DNA of 64,000 bases, taken from an uncultured Bacteroidota bacterium. Its GTDB lineage: Bacteria; Bacteroidota; Bacteroidia; Bacteroidales; F082. The stretch spans positions 1 through 64,000 of the forward strand of contig CALDOI010000143.1 of assembly GCA_937912115.1 (NCBI GenBank), in the 5' to 3' direction. The notes under the pieces were generated by a model that searched no databases, was not told the DNA's origin, and saw nothing but the letters and a program-made list of their open reading frames with translations. The translations under genes and the position numbers were made by a program. Position 1 is the first letter of the stretch, and each line of letters begins with the position of its first letter. Shown piece after piece: positions 47,667 to 56,521 of this stretch.

Positions 47667-50507
47667 TTAGGTGCTTAATGGTAGGAATACCTTAAATGTT
47701 GTTCCTCCTCCTTGGTTACTTACAATAGATAAGTGTCCATTATTATTCTTTGTAAACTCATTTACAATTACTAACCCAAAGCCAGTCCCTTTTTCATTGT
47801 CTGTTCCCCTATGTTGTTTATCACTGTACTTTCCTGATAATATATTTTTTATTTGCACCTGGCTCATTCCTATTCCTTTATCAGAAATGGATATTTCGGC
47901 CATATCGCTACTTTTACTTATGCCTATATTAATTAAGCTTTCCCTATTTGAAAATTTGATGGCATTTGAAACAAGATTTCTTATAATAATATCAATCTGA
48001 TTTTTGTCTGCATAAATGGATATCTGTTCTTCAGCAGTCACAACTAGTTGAATGGATTTACGCTGTGCCTGACCATGCAACAATTCGGCCACCATATTTA
48101 TTATAAAATTTAATTGAATAACTTCAAAATTTGGTTTTAAACTGTGCTGTTGAATCCTTGCCCAGGATAAAAGATTTTCGATAAGCGAATAAGTGGAGTC
48201 CAATGATGGTTTTAACGATGTAATGAGTGTAATAATTTCTTCATGCGTTAATTCGTCAACCTGCCCTACTATTAAATCAACTATTGACTTATTTGTTCCA
48301 ATGGGGCCAATAAGATCGTGTGCAATTATTGAAAACAATTTTTCCTTTGCGCTATTTGCTACCCTTAATTCATTTTGTGATTTACGGAGCTTCCTCTCAC
48401 CTTTAACTCTGAAACTAATATCACGAATCACACCTGTAATTCCAATTGGTATACTATCGTTATCAAATACTATTTCAGCAGTAAATGAGCAGTAAATAAT
48501 TCTTCCATCCTTGGTTTTAAACTTAATGTCATGGTCGTTTACTGAATTATTGTTTTCAAACCTTGCCGCAATTTTTTTCCAATCATTAATAAAATGATGA
48601 TATTCTCTAAAGCTAACACCCAACACTTCCTCCCGGGTATAGCCAGTAATTTTAAAAACCGATGGACTTACATCAGTAATAATACCTTTGGCATCTGACT
48701 GAAAGTAAATATCGGGGAAGGCATTAAATAACTGTCGGAATCTAAGTTCACTTTTTCTGATAAGTTCCTCATTTTTTTTTCGTTGGGTAATATCCCAGAA
48801 ATTTACAACTACCCCATTTATTAATGGATCGTCAAGCAAATTCTGTCCGTGCGCATATACCGAAATCCATTCACCAAATGCATTTTTCATTCGGAAATCA
48901 ATATTTCTCGACTTCCTATCAAGAATAAGTTTGTTAAATTCTTGTTTAACTAATCCAATATCATCATGATGGATAAATTCAAATGCACTCTTTCCAATTC
49001 GATTTGATATATCTCTGCCTATTCTTCTTTCATAGCTCGGACTTATATATTTTGTTGATCCATCACTACCAACTACAAATATAAAATCCTCCGATCTATC
49101 GAGAAGTTTTTCATAATAAACCTTTTGCTTCCTTACCAATCGTCTTGCTCGACGATTAATAATATTAAATATAATCATCGAAATTATCAAAAATGAAATC
49201 GCAAATATTACCAGTATTAATGTTGTTCTGATATGCGATTCGCTTGTGTATTTTTTTTGAAGATTTCGTATTTCTAGCCTCTGTTTCTCATCATTATACC
49301 TAGAAGTAATCTCATAAATTTGCCTGCTCTTTTCTAAAGAAAAAACACTATCACGAATATTGTGATATTTCTCAAAGTAATAATATGCGTTTTTATAATC
49401 GCCTGATGCAGCATAAATATTATTTAGCAAATTATAACAGTTAATAATTTGTTCGTTTGATCTAACCGACTCGGCAAGCTTGAGACTTTCAAGTGCATTA
49501 TCCAGAGCTAGCGTTAAGTTACCATTGGCTAAATGAAGTTCGCTTAAATTCGCCAACACAACTGAAACTATCGGATAATTATTAGCTCTTCCTACTTCCA
49601 GGGATTTTAAAAAATAACTCTTTGCTAATATTGTATCATGTAGGTCTCTGTATGTATCACCAATATTATTTAAACCAATTGCTATCCCTTCGATATCATC
49701 CAATTCTTTGTCTATTTCCAGTGAGCGGTTGAAGTATTCTAATGCTAGTTGGAATTTTTTTTGAGAACTATAAATATCACCAATATTATTTAAACAAGCT
49801 GATACTCCATACATATCATTCTGATCCTCACAAATTTCCAGCGCACGTGAAGTATAATTAAAAGCATCAACAAAATTGCTGTCGTTGGAGAAGATCATCC
49901 CCAGATTTATAAACGCTGAGCTGATTCCACTACTATCGCTTTCCACCTCAAATAAAGTTAATGCTTCAATCAGTGAAGATGTTGATTTTTCATATAAACC
50001 CATCTCATTATAACAAGAGCCAATTAATAGATACATATTGGCAGAGTTGATTTTATTTACTAATGTATCGGCAGTTGCTAAACCCAACCTGGCATATTTA
50101 ATGGACTCATCAAAATTATACAACCCCATATATGAATAACTCATGTACTCATAATTATCAATAATTAATTGGGTATTATTTGATTTAAGAAAAGTGATTA
50201 AGGAATTATCGAAATAATATAATGCGCTATCGTAGGCTGAGGATTCATAGTAAATGACCCCCTTAGTATAATCAGCTTGCGCAAGGCAATAATCGCATGC
50301 TATTTTGTCTGCAAGCTCATGAGCTTTATCAACAAAATCAAAACAAATATCATAATTTGGCAAGTTGCTAATTGCCGAATCACAAAGGTTAATTACCCTC
50401 AATGAATCAGCGCGATCATTACTATTAGAAAAACTTTTAATAGTTATAAAACTGAATAGTATTAATAAAATAAAAATTGCGGTAACCCGCCTAAATGAAA
50501 ATAACAT
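47667..50507 (-). CDS. TPR-PAS-PAS hybrid-less sensor histidine kinase
   Basis: 946 aa. An N-terminal signal/anchor (about 7-26) is followed by tetratricopeptide repeats (about 70-390), which would lie outside the inner membrane, then a transmembrane helix (about 429-450). Cytoplasmic PAS domains follow at about 465-575 and 590-700. The HisKA domain has His730 in SIIAHDLIGPIG and the catalytic domain has NLVSNAIKFS, DKGIGM and GTGFGLVIV. The TPR module replaces the more usual ligand-binding periplasmic sensor. No receiver is attached, so the phosphate acceptor is encoded elsewhere; the adjacent 999-aa protein has an intact receiver and is the natural candidate. Own promoter with a dyad. Confidence 0.93.
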   Translation of the reverse strand: MLFSFRRVTAIFILLILFSFITIKSFSNSNDRADSLRVINLCDSAISNLPNYDICFDFVDKAHELADKIACDYCLAQADYTKGVIYYESSAYDSALYYFDNSLITFLKSNNTQLIIDNYEYMSYSYMGLYNFDESIKYARLGLATADTLVNKINSANMYLLIGSCYNEMGLYEKSTSSLIEALTLFEVESDSSGISSAFINLGMIFSNDSNFVDAFNYTSRALEICEDQNDMYGVSACLNNIGDIYSSQKKFQLALEYFNRSLEIDKELDDIEGIAIGLNNIGDTYRDLHDTILAKSYFLKSLEVGRANNYPIVSVVLANLSELHLANGNLTLALDNALESLKLAESVRSNEQIINCYNLLNNIYAASGDYKNAYYYFEKYHNIRDSVFSLEKSRQIYEITSRYNDEKQRLEIRNLQKKYTSESHIRTTLILVIFAISFLIISMIIFNIINRRARRLVRKQKVYYEKLLDRSEDFIFVVGSDGSTKYISPSYERRIGRDISNRIGKSAFEFIHHDDIGLVKQEFNKLILDRKSRNIDFRMKNAFGEWISVYAHGQNLLDDPLINGVVVNFWDITQRKKNEELIRKSELRFRQLFNAFPDIYFQSDAKGIITDVSPSVFKITGYTREEVLGVSFREYHHFINDWKKIAARFENNNSVNDHDIKFKTKDGRIIYCSFTAEIVFDNDSIPIGITGVIRDISFRVKGERKLRKSQNELRVANSAKEKLFSIIAHDLIGPIGTNKSIVDLIVGQVDELTHEEIITLITSLKPSLDSTYSLIENLLSWARIQQHSLKPNFEVIQLNFIINMVAELLHGQAQRKSIQLVVTAEEQISIYADKNQIDIIIRNLVSNAIKFSNRESLINIGISKSSDMAEISISDKGIGMSQVQIKNILSGKYSDKQHRGTDNEKGTGFGLVIVNEFTKNNNGHLSIVSNQGGGTTFKVFLPLST

Positions 50508-50516
50508 TTCATTAAA

Positions 50517-50546
50517 AAATTTGTGCCTAGCTAGTGTACAAATTTA
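50517..50546 (-). promoter_or_regulatory. Kinase promoter in a dyad
   Basis: AAATTTGT (50517-50524) and ACAAATTT (50538-50545) are perfect inverted 8-base arms; the centre contains the palindrome CTAGCTAG. The right arm on the minus strand includes the -7 box TAAATTTG (50546-50539), 32 bases before the ATG. A regulator binding the dyad would block this promoter. Confidence 0.45.
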
Positions 50547-50617
50547 TGAAAAATATGGTATCATTTTTTTATATTTTCAATAACACTATTAAATAACAAA
50601 GGTTAATAGACCAACGA

Positions 50618-53350
50618 TTACAATTTATCAATTATGGCCGTTGCAATTTCTTTATCGGCATTCATATATACGTTCAAAACATTATTTTTTTTCGATAAGT
50701 CGAACACTTTTAATACGTTGCCAAGTTCTTTCATCTCTGGCAGAAGTGAGTATAACGAATTCTCATAATGCTCAAAAAACTCCTTATTAAATATTGTTGT
50801 ATCATCATCGGGATAAAGAGGAAGATATTTAATATCGGCTTCAACTAAATCCTGAAAAAAATGAGTTCCAAATGAAAGGTCAGGAACATAATCACCACTC
50901 TTTTTGGCAATTTCAATTAGCATCGATGTATTGTTAATCTCTGAATAAGTAACACTTACACCAAGCTTAATATCGCCTCGGCTTCCCCACCTTCCTGGGC
51001 CCATTAAAATAAATTTATCATTCGACAGTAAATCATTAAGTTGGCCAACCGCAATACCAATATTTAAAAGAGCTTGTTGATTTGGTAATTCACCATAGGC
51101 AACAGGGTCGACATAAATAATATGAGTAATCCCCTTTATGGTACCATTTGAGATAAACTTATTCGCAGAGAATACAACGGAATCCGGTTCAATATTTTCG
51201 GGTAACTGTGCAGGTTCACTTCGCTGACCATGACTTTGAGAGCGACATTGTAGCAAATAAAAATCTTTCCCATCATGAGCAAATTCAATATCAACGGGGT
51301 TACCATAAGCCTTTTGCAGAACGGAAAGTATATCTTTTATCTCATTTAAAAAAGCCGTTCGTTTTACTAGTCCTTCAAAATTAACTACAAAACTACTATT
51401 AGAAAAATTTATACCAAGAGGTCTGGCCGGTTGAATATGATTTTCTTTTAAAACAGACACAACTCTGCTAATGGCCGGGTAATCTTTACCGTAGCGTTTA
51501 AGCAGCGAATCTATTTCAATAGTTTCAAAAGATCCTGACTCTAGATTTATTACATCAATAAATTTTGGTGAATACTTAACAACCTCATCAATTGTAACAT
51601 TAACACGAAGTCCGGGCTTACCTGGTGAAAGAAGAATTGGATAATCATTGCTTAACCTATCAACTGCACGGGTTCCTAAACCAGGAACTAGTCGAACAAG
51701 CCCATCCTCAGGAAGAATTCGTGGTGACCATCGATATTCATTTCTGCTAAAAGCAACTCCGGCAAATGAAGGGAAAAAGTAAGGGCCTACTTTTGTGCCT
51801 ACTACTTCCTGTATTAAAATTCCCATTTCTTCACGATAATCGAGAAGATTATTATGAAGTCGGTAGATTATTGGATCGGGGCCAAATATCGAAGCATAAA
51901 CTTCGGCAATAGCATCCATTAACTCAACCAACCGTTCCTCTTTGGTTCCCTTATTTGCTATGAATAAACTCTTGTATTTACCAGCAAAAACTGCTCCAAT
52001 GCGATCCTCAAGCAAACTTGAACTTCGAACCACAAGAGGAACATCGCCAAAATCTTCCAGAGCCATTAAAAGTCCTTTTACAATTTCGGGTGAAAAAGAT
52101 GAATTCTTAAACACTTGCAATACATAAGGGTATTCTTGACGAACCTTACCTATTTCCTTATATTTCTGCTCAACGATTTCCTCCAGATTATTGTATGTCA
52201 TAAAATTCAATAAGGCATCGGATGTTACATACCAGGTAACCGGGGTTTTTATCTTATTAAAAAAATCATATTCCTTTGCTGAGGCTGACAATATTTGCTT
52301 TGCAAGAAACAGCCCTGAACTTTTTCCTCCCAATTGTCCGTGACTATTTGTTGGGTAAATTATGCGGTGAAGCAGGTCTGTAAAGCTATCAACCTCAACA
52401 ACATGTTTTGCAACATCAATAAAATCGGACTGATCTGTTAAAATTCTCCTGATAAGTGCTACTTTAATACTTCTCTCGCGTGAAGCGGTTAGCTCCAACA
52501 TATTAGGAATTAGATGGTGATAACGCTCAATGGCAGAACTAATACTTGCGAGAGTTGAGCCGGAGTCTTCCATAACCTCGGTTAAAAAATCCGATTTATC
52601 CTCTTTCGTCCATCGTTGTATAGAATCTAATATCTTCTTTTCTTCAATATGTTTTCCTGCTACCTCAAATATTTCATATGATAATTCGATCATATTTACA
52701 CCAACCTGACGCTGATATGGCTTATTAATTTCTGAAAAAAGTTTGCCACCTTCGCTTTTAACCAACGGACTAAACCTTTCCAATAAACCATTAGCTTCTG
52801 AAACACCTGTCCAACACAAATAGTTAACCATTTTACGTGATAGCCGTACAAGAAGTTTTGGATCGGTTTGTTTTAACATATCCAACACAGCCCACCAGTC
52901 TTTACGTTGATCAGACTTTTGGTGTTCTTCAAATATTGATTTTAATTGCTGATGAAGAATTTGAAGGCCAATTCTTTCGGCAATATTATCAATTAAACGC
53001 CGCTCTTCTTTTAAAAATGGACCTTCGTCGGCCATGGGTCTTTCATCAATATAATATACCAGAATAGTTCCAACCATTTCATCCTGAACAAATATATCTG
53101 ACTTCAATACCCATTTGGTTTCCTTAAAGTTTTTTGATTGAAAACTATTTGAAAATGCTATAACCTTTACAACACAAATATCTGGAAACTGAAATCCTGG
53201 AGGGATTGATTTGATAATTCCTTCCCAAACCTCAGTATTAATAACAGAAGTTCTATTCAATAACTCTTGAATTTCATACAAACAATTAAGCTCTTTAGCT
53301 CTTTCCCTTAGCTCAACTATAATTTTATCTAAAGGTTCATTATCACTCAT
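50618..53350 (-). CDS. GAF-like sensor domain with PEP-synthase-type ATP-grasp domain
   Basis: 910 aa. The N-terminus (about 10-135) resembles a GAF-type sensory domain, starting ERAKELNCLYEIQELLNR and with DEGPFLKEERRLIDNIAERI. A helical region (150-330) links to the ATP-grasp domain (about 335-705): GQLGGKSSGLFLAKQIL, VVRSSSLLEDRIG (441-451), LIQEVVGTKVGP and NPVDIEFA. The C-terminal region (about 735-850) shares GPGRWGSRGD (784-793) and FGTHFFQDL (827-835) with the other two ATP-grasp proteins. It lacks phosphohistidine and PEP-barrel domains, so ordinary PEP synthase activity is unlikely. The gene is 4 bases after the 578-aa ATP-grasp gene, indicating an operon. Confidence 0.85.
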   Translation of the reverse strand: MSDNEPLDKIIVELRERAKELNCLYEIQELLNRTSVINTEVWEGIIKSIPPGFQFPDICVVKVIAFSNSFQSKNFKETKWVLKSDIFVQDEMVGTILVYYIDERPMADEGPFLKEERRLIDNIAERIGLQILHQQLKSIFEEHQKSDQRKDWWAVLDMLKQTDPKLLVRLSRKMVNYLCWTGVSEANGLLERFSPLVKSEGGKLFSEINKPYQRQVGVNMIELSYEIFEVAGKHIEEKKILDSIQRWTKEDKSDFLTEVMEDSGSTLASISSAIERYHHLIPNMLELTASRERSIKVALIRRILTDQSDFIDVAKHVVEVDSFTDLLHRIIYPTNSHGQLGGKSSGLFLAKQILSASAKEYDFFNKIKTPVTWYVTSDALLNFMTYNNLEEIVEQKYKEIGKVRQEYPYVLQVFKNSSFSPEIVKGLLMALEDFGDVPLVVRSSSLLEDRIGAVFAGKYKSLFIANKGTKEERLVELMDAIAEVYASIFGPDPIIYRLHNNLLDYREEMGILIQEVVGTKVGPYFFPSFAGVAFSRNEYRWSPRILPEDGLVRLVPGLGTRAVDRLSNDYPILLSPGKPGLRVNVTIDEVVKYSPKFIDVINLESGSFETIEIDSLLKRYGKDYPAISRVVSVLKENHIQPARPLGINFSNSSFVVNFEGLVKRTAFLNEIKDILSVLQKAYGNPVDIEFAHDGKDFYLLQCRSQSHGQRSEPAQLPENIEPDSVVFSANKFISNGTIKGITHIIYVDPVAYGELPNQQALLNIGIAVGQLNDLLSNDKFILMGPGRWGSRGDIKLGVSVTYSEINNTSMLIEIAKKSGDYVPDLSFGTHFFQDLVEADIKYLPLYPDDDTTIFNKEFFEHYENSLYSLLPEMKELGNVLKVFDLSKKNNVLNVYMNADKEIATAIIDKL

Positions 53351-53354
53351 ATCA

Positions 53355-55091
53355 TTATAATGATTTATTGATTAACCCACGACCACTTTTCCCATCAACC
53401 TTTACGCTGATTGGATTTTTTATGCGTACATGACGAATTAAGTCTGTTTCAAATTCAGATGGTTGATTTTCCAACCATTCCCAATCAATTGGAAACTCAC
53501 CTGAATAGGGTATTGAGAAATACATAACTCCAAATCCGGTAATATTATGAAAGAAGTGCGAACCCTGACTTAATTCGGAATTCATCCCTTCGAGCGGAGC
53601 TTCAACAATAACCTTTGCCCCTGAGATTTGCCCCCAATTAACAGGAATACCGGCCCATGGGTCAGAAGTTCCCCACCTACCATAACCTATCAATAAATAA
53701 GGTTTTTCATCATTAGCAAGTCTTCTGTTTACTTCCTCCAATTCCGTTGCAACTTTATAAGTTATTGCCGCATCAAATTTGTTAGTTTTTAGATAAACGA
53801 TGTCACACAAGCCAGCATTAACGCCATTACCGAGCACAAAAGGTGATGAACAAAAAACCTTGTCACTTTTTAATTCGTCAGAAGTTACTTCAACTTCCAC
53901 ATTCGATACAACCATTGGCCTTACCTGCAAGAAACCCAAACGATGTGGTTTATCATTATTAAAAGTCATTGCAAATTCTATTTCTACCGGATCCCCCACT
54001 GAATCCTCACAAACCTTAAGAATATCTTTAACTATATCAACAAGAGGAATATCATTCAACCTAAGAATAGGTGCAAAAGTTAGTACTCGTGGACCATTTT
54101 TTCCTATGCCGGTTATAATTCTGCCAGATTTGGAATCCAGGGTTGAAGAAACATATTTTAATGTCCTATCGTTTTCGGCAATTGTTATATTTTCATTTAC
54201 CAGATATTCTGCTTCACTTACCGGATCATATGTAGGTGATTTTCCCATATTTACAGCCCAAAAGGTATTTTGAGTATTTTTAAGCATATCTGAAATCCCT
54301 CCAAAAGGGGGTTCTGACTTAGGGTAGCTTGGAGAAAATGACCATGACAATCCTCCATCAACAATGGTTTTACCAAGCCCCAAAGCAAGACTAACAGTAC
54401 CATCTTCCGGATCGGCATTGCCAAATGCATAATAATTATATGAACGCGCAACACCGGATAACTCTGGATAATATCTTGATTCATGACGTTGACCAATAAC
54501 TTCCTGAATTATAACGGCCATCTTTTCATCTTTGGTATTGTGTTTTGTTGCGAGCATGTAATCTTTGGCCGATTTAAAATATGTAGAAGCAAAAACAAAT
54601 TTTATACCTTCAACAAGCTTGTTAAATCTGGTAGTAGTATCCGGCTGGTTGTTAGGAGTCATTTTTGTTCCATAAATTCCGGCAAAAGGTTCATGTAACG
54701 AATCTTCCAGTATACTTGACGATCGTATTGCCAGTGGTGTATTTATCTGAGAAATAAGGGATCTCAAATCTCCCAGGATTTCAAATGGAAGGCTGGCTTT
54801 TTGAAAGGCATGAGCAATTCTTTCATCTGTAGAGTTTGAAAGGGCAATATTATATAAGTCATTCCTTTTCATAAAATCATCGAACACATCAGAACGAATT
54901 ACTGTCATTGAAGGAATATCGAGTGTTATTCCTTTATAATTGTTCATGTCAATATTATTGCGTAGTACATCATTAATTTCAATAAGGCCGGTTGCCTTAC
55001 CGCCAAATGATCCTGTACCAATACAAGTTATACGGTTTTCCGGATTTATAAAACTACTTCTTCCCAGTGCTACTATATTATTGTTATCCAT
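53355..55091 (-). CDS. Stand-alone PEP-synthase-type ATP-grasp protein
   Basis: 578 aa. The ATP-grasp domain (about 22-395) starts GTGSFGGKATGLIEINDVLR, includes AIRSSSILEDSLHEPFAGIY (121 on), VIIQEVIGQ, GTVSLALGLGKTIVDGGLSW and ends FLQVRPM. The C-terminal region (about 405-575) has GYGRWGTSDPWAGIPVNW (469 on) and QGSHFFHNI (509-517). It is closest to the ATP-grasp part of the 999-aa protein but without receiver domains. It is 18 bases after the glutamate dehydrogenase gene and 4 before the 910-aa gene, so all three are one transcript. Family-level assignment is safe; substrate and reaction are not known. Confidence 0.85.
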   Translation of the reverse strand: MDNNNIVALGRSSFINPENRITCIGTGSFGGKATGLIEINDVLRNNIDMNNYKGITLDIPSMTVIRSDVFDDFMKRNDLYNIALSNSTDERIAHAFQKASLPFEILGDLRSLISQINTPLAIRSSSILEDSLHEPFAGIYGTKMTPNNQPDTTTRFNKLVEGIKFVFASTYFKSAKDYMLATKHNTKDEKMAVIIQEVIGQRHESRYYPELSGVARSYNYYAFGNADPEDGTVSLALGLGKTIVDGGLSWSFSPSYPKSEPPFGGISDMLKNTQNTFWAVNMGKSPTYDPVSEAEYLVNENITIAENDRTLKYVSSTLDSKSGRIITGIGKNGPRVLTFAPILRLNDIPLVDIVKDILKVCEDSVGDPVEIEFAMTFNNDKPHRLGFLQVRPMVVSNVEVEVTSDELKSDKVFCSSPFVLGNGVNAGLCDIVYLKTNKFDAAITYKVATELEEVNRRLANDEKPYLLIGYGRWGTSDPWAGIPVNWGQISGAKVIVEAPLEGMNSELSQGSHFFHNITGFGVMYFSIPYSGEFPIDWEWLENQPSEFETDLIRHVRIKNPISVKVDGKSGRGLINKSL

Positions 55092-55109
55092 TTCTTTTTG
55101 ATATTAAAA

Positions 55110-56396
55110 CTAAACCCAACCCCTATCATGACAAGCATTTGCAACTCTATCAACCGAAATTACATAAGCTGCATCTCGCATGCACAGGTCATTATCTCTT
55201 GCAAAATCACTAACTGCTATATATGCAGATGTCATTTTTATATCCAGTTTACTTAATACTTCATCTTTTTCCCAATAATAATTCATATTACTCTGTACCT
55301 GCTCAAAATAACTGCAAATAACACCACCTGCACTTGCCAAAAAATCGGGTATTAGGAATATATTTCTATTCTCAATAATTTCTGAAGCATCTGGTGTTGT
55401 AGGACCATTAGCACCTTCAGCCAGTATCTTAACCCTTGAACTTATACTTTCAACATTATCGATGGTTATTTGATTTTCAATTGCGGCAGGGATTAATATA
55501 TCTACCTCTTGCTCAAGCCATGCTGCTCCATCAAGCACTTCATATCCAAGATCTATGGCTTTTTGTTTCATTATCCCTCCAAATTTATCAGTAATTGAAC
55601 GGAGTTCGATAAGATCTATTCCTGCTTCTTTTTTATATGCATAGCTTTTCTGATCTGAATGATCCCAGGTTGAAACACATATCACCTTACCCCCCATTTG
55701 ATTATATAACTCGAAAGCGTATTGCGCTACTCTTCCAAATCCCTGCAAACTGGCAATTGTATCCGAAGGTCTAATATTTAATTCTTTAAGAGCTTCCCTA
55801 ACTGCTATAATTACTCCATAACCGGTAGCTTCTTCACGACCTAGAGAACCACCCATACCAACCGGTTTTCCGGTAAAAGCCCCCGGAGCTCTATTGCCCG
55901 AGATAACCTCATATTCATCAAGCATCCAAAGCATATGCTGAGCATTAGTCATAATATCGGGAGCAGGAATATCAACATTTGGGCCTATGATTTTATACAC
56001 TTGTCGTACCCAACCACGGCACAATCTTTCTTGCTCAGTATCGCTTAAATTATGAGGGTCGCATATTACACCTCCCTTGCCTCCTCCGAGCGGAAGATCA
56101 GCAACAGCGGTTTTCCATGTCATCCACATGGATAATGCCCTAACAGCATCTACAGTTTCCTGAGGATGAAACCTAAGACCTCCCTCAACGGGACCACGGG
56201 CATCATTATGCTGTATTCGATAACCCTTGAAAACTTTTACAGAGCCATCATCAAGCTTAACAGGAATTAAAAAATGATGTTCGTGTAAGGGGTTTCTTAA
56301 TAGTTCGCGGGTAGCCTGATCAAGGTCAAGCTTATCAGCTGCACGATCAAATTGTTTTTGCGCTTCAAAAAATGGATTATAGGAATTGATACTCAT
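55110..56396 (-). CDS. gdhA: Glutamate (Glu/Leu/Phe/Val-type) dehydrogenase
   Basis: 428 aa enzyme interconverting glutamate and 2-oxoglutarate plus ammonia with NAD(P). The substrate-binding region is GYRIQHNDARGPVEGGLRFH, followed by the catalytic lysine in PLGGGKGGVICDP. The dinucleotide-binding fold is SLQGFGRVAQYAFELYNQMG. The length is that of the 410-430 aa clade used by archaea and many anaerobic bacteria, different from the 450-aa E. coli GdhA type; leucine/phenylalanine use cannot be excluded. First gene of an operon with two ATP-grasp proteins. A nested inverted repeat ends four bases before its ATG. Confidence 0.93.
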   Translation of the reverse strand: MSINSYNPFFEAQKQFDRAADKLDLDQATRELLRNPLHEHHFLIPVKLDDGSVKVFKGYRIQHNDARGPVEGGLRFHPQETVDAVRALSMWMTWKTAVADLPLGGGKGGVICDPHNLSDTEQERLCRGWVRQVYKIIGPNVDIPAPDIMTNAQHMLWMLDEYEVISGNRAPGAFTGKPVGMGGSLGREEATGYGVIIAVREALKELNIRPSDTIASLQGFGRVAQYAFELYNQMGGKVICVSTWDHSDQKSYAYKKEAGIDLIELRSITDKFGGIMKQKAIDLGYEVLDGAAWLEQEVDILIPAAIENQITIDNVESISSRVKILAEGANGPTTPDASEIIENRNIFLIPDFLASAGGVICSYFEQVQSNMNYYWEKDEVLSKLDIKMTSAYIAVSDFARDNDLCMRDAAYVISVDRVANACHDRGWV

Positions 56397-56400
56397 GTCG

Positions 56401-56486
56401 TCAGATAATTATAATATTCTTACATACACATACTTAAGAGAATTTAATTATCTTAAGCATAATATGTAAAATTATTAATTATCTGA
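56401..56486 (-). promoter_or_regulatory. 86-bp nested inverted repeat upstream of gdhA
   Basis: Perfect 11-base outer arms TCAGATAATTA (56401-56411) and TAATTATCTGA (56476-56486) enclose inner 10-base arms ATACTTAAGA (56430-56439) and TCTTAAGCAT (56451-56460, one mismatch), with ACATA/TATGT in between. The whole could form a long hairpin in the mRNA leader ending four bases before the gdhA ATG. It may control translation of the operon, hold operators, or terminate the upstream slyD transcript. No -7 box was found inside. Confidence 0.5.
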
Positions 56487-56521
56487 TTAAAAGTAAGTGT
56501 GAAAGAGTAATATTTTAATAG

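Noticed and set aside
53800-54273. Rightward open frame of 157 codons
   Set aside because: Antisense to the 578-aa ATP-grasp gene, whose motifs occupy the same bases.
44441-55091. Three PEP synthases or pyruvate phosphate dikinases
   Set aside because: No phosphohistidine or PEP-binding barrel domain is present in any of the three proteins; only the ATP-grasp domain matches.
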